Part shown: piece by piece, positions 5,747 to 6,213 of the stretch
Position numbering within the stretch: the stretch's first letter is position 1
Layout of the letters: the number at the start of each line of letters is the position of its first letter
Assembly (NCBI GenBank): GCA_947630415.1
Contig: CANRHM010000083.1
Coordinates: 1-6,213 of the forward strand
Origin: an uncultured Bacilli bacterium
GTDB taxonomy: Bacteria; Bacillota_I; Bacilli_A; RF39; UBA660
Length of the DNA: 6,213 nucleotides
Direction: 5' to 3'
Notes under the pieces: model-generated
Databases searched by the model: none
What the model was told of the DNA's origin: nothing
Seen by the model: only the letters and a program-made list of their open reading frames with translations
Translations under genes and position numbers: made by a program

Positions 5747-6213
5747 TTAGAGTCCTTGATTCACGGCAGCAAGTTCTTGTTTCTTGGCTTCAAAATCACG
5801 ACTATTGTTAAAGAAGAAGGTTTCTTTGGTTACAATGTTTGCAATAAAATATAAGTAATCGGTATCCATCGGATTAACCGATGCCTCTATACTATCTTTA
5901 CTAACGGAAGCAATAGGTCCAATCGGTAATTTTCCATCCATCGAACCATCTTGTAATCTGGTGTTATAAGGACTCTTATATTGAAAATCACTAGCACTAA
6001 GGGCTTGCTTGTTGTTATCGATTTTTAGTGCATAACGTGTTGTAACATCGCTTCCTAATGCCCATGATAAACTAAGACGATTATAGAAGACACTAGCAAT
6101 TTCCTTAGATGCATTAGGATTCTCTTGCGTATTACCGGCACTTTCTTTTTCGACCATCGAAGCAAGCGTTAAAATCTCATGCACTGTTTTACCTTTAGAG
6201 GTAATGGTCTCTT
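5747..6213 (-). CDS. mltG: Endolytic murein transglycosylase MltG, 3' part only
   Basis: MltG (YceG/YrrL) is a membrane-anchored enzyme that cleaves nascent peptidoglycan strands outside the membrane and is thought to set glycan length. Only the last 154 residues are inside the window; the frame is open to the right edge, where the N-terminal anchor and LysM-like part would lie. A GTG at 6182-6184 is an internal Val codon, not the start. The visible part is the catalytic core. LTLASMVEKESAG contains the conserved VEKE motif with the catalytic glutamate. ASVFYNRL, LGSDVTTRYAL, SPYNTRL, KLPIGPIASVS, SIEASVNP and DYLYFIAN match family blocks in order, ending at the usual short basic/hydrophilic tail. 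The family's GLPPGPI-type loop is KLPIGPI here. The stop TAA is 1 bp from the trmR ATG, so both are probably on one transcript. Confidence 0.94.
   Translation of the reverse strand, partial: ETITSKGKTVHEILTLASMVEKESAGNTQENPNASKEIASVFYNRLSLSWALGSDVTTRYALKIDNNKQALSASDFQYKSPYNTRLQDGSMDGKLPIGPIASVSKDSIEASVNPMDTDYLYFIANIVTKETFFFNNSRDFEAKKQELAAVNQGL

Noticed and set aside
6182..6184. GTG as the start of a 145-residue protein
   Set aside because: The frame continues open upstream to the window edge, and the adjoining residues continue the MltG catalytic domain, so this is an internal Val codon.

Overview
The window is AT-rich (roughly one-third G+C by eye) and almost completely coding. All seven genes lie on the minus strand. 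Gene content and order point to a low-GC Bacillota genome, most likely of the class Bacilli and perhaps an uncultured gut Erysipelotrichia-, RF39- or Mollicutes-related lineage; the finer placement is inference. The seven genes fit the standard genetic code: every Trp checked is TGG and no reading frame needs TGA read through. The six visible stops are four TAA and two TAG.

In transcription order (right to left) the window holds: the 3' end of mltG (cell-wall lytic transglycosylase), trmR (tRNA wobble-uridine O-methyltransferase), a cysteine-less U32-family protein (TrhP1/YrrN-like), a cysteine-bearing U32-family protein (TrhP2/YrrO-like), a dGTPase-like HD phosphohydrolase, greA (transcript cleavage factor), and most of tig (trigger factor), which runs off the left edge. 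The order mltG-trmR-trhP1-trhP2-...-greA matches the yrrL-yrrM-yrrN-yrrO-udk-greA cluster of Bacillus subtilis, except that the place of uridine kinase (udk) is taken by the dNTPase-like gene.

The cluster divides into probable transcription units. mltG and trmR are 1 bp apart. A small hairpin at the trmR stop and a TATAAT box then precede trhP1-trhP2-dgt, which are joined by an 8-bp overlap and a 2-bp gap. greA has a near-consensus promoter in its 94-bp upstream gap. A strong intrinsic terminator overlaps the greA stop, and tig then has its own promoter, whose -10 box lies inside a perfect 17-bp palindrome.

Functionally, TrhP1/TrhP2 and TrmR are the hydroxylation and methylation steps that make 5-methoxyuridine at tRNA position 34. 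GreA and trigger factor act on stalled RNA polymerase and on nascent chains. MltG releases or terminates glycan strands at the membrane. No mobile elements, CRISPR arrays, tRNA or rRNA genes were seen, and no gap exceeds 100 bp. This is mainly a conserved housekeeping region; I found no convincing new system, only several details worth checking.
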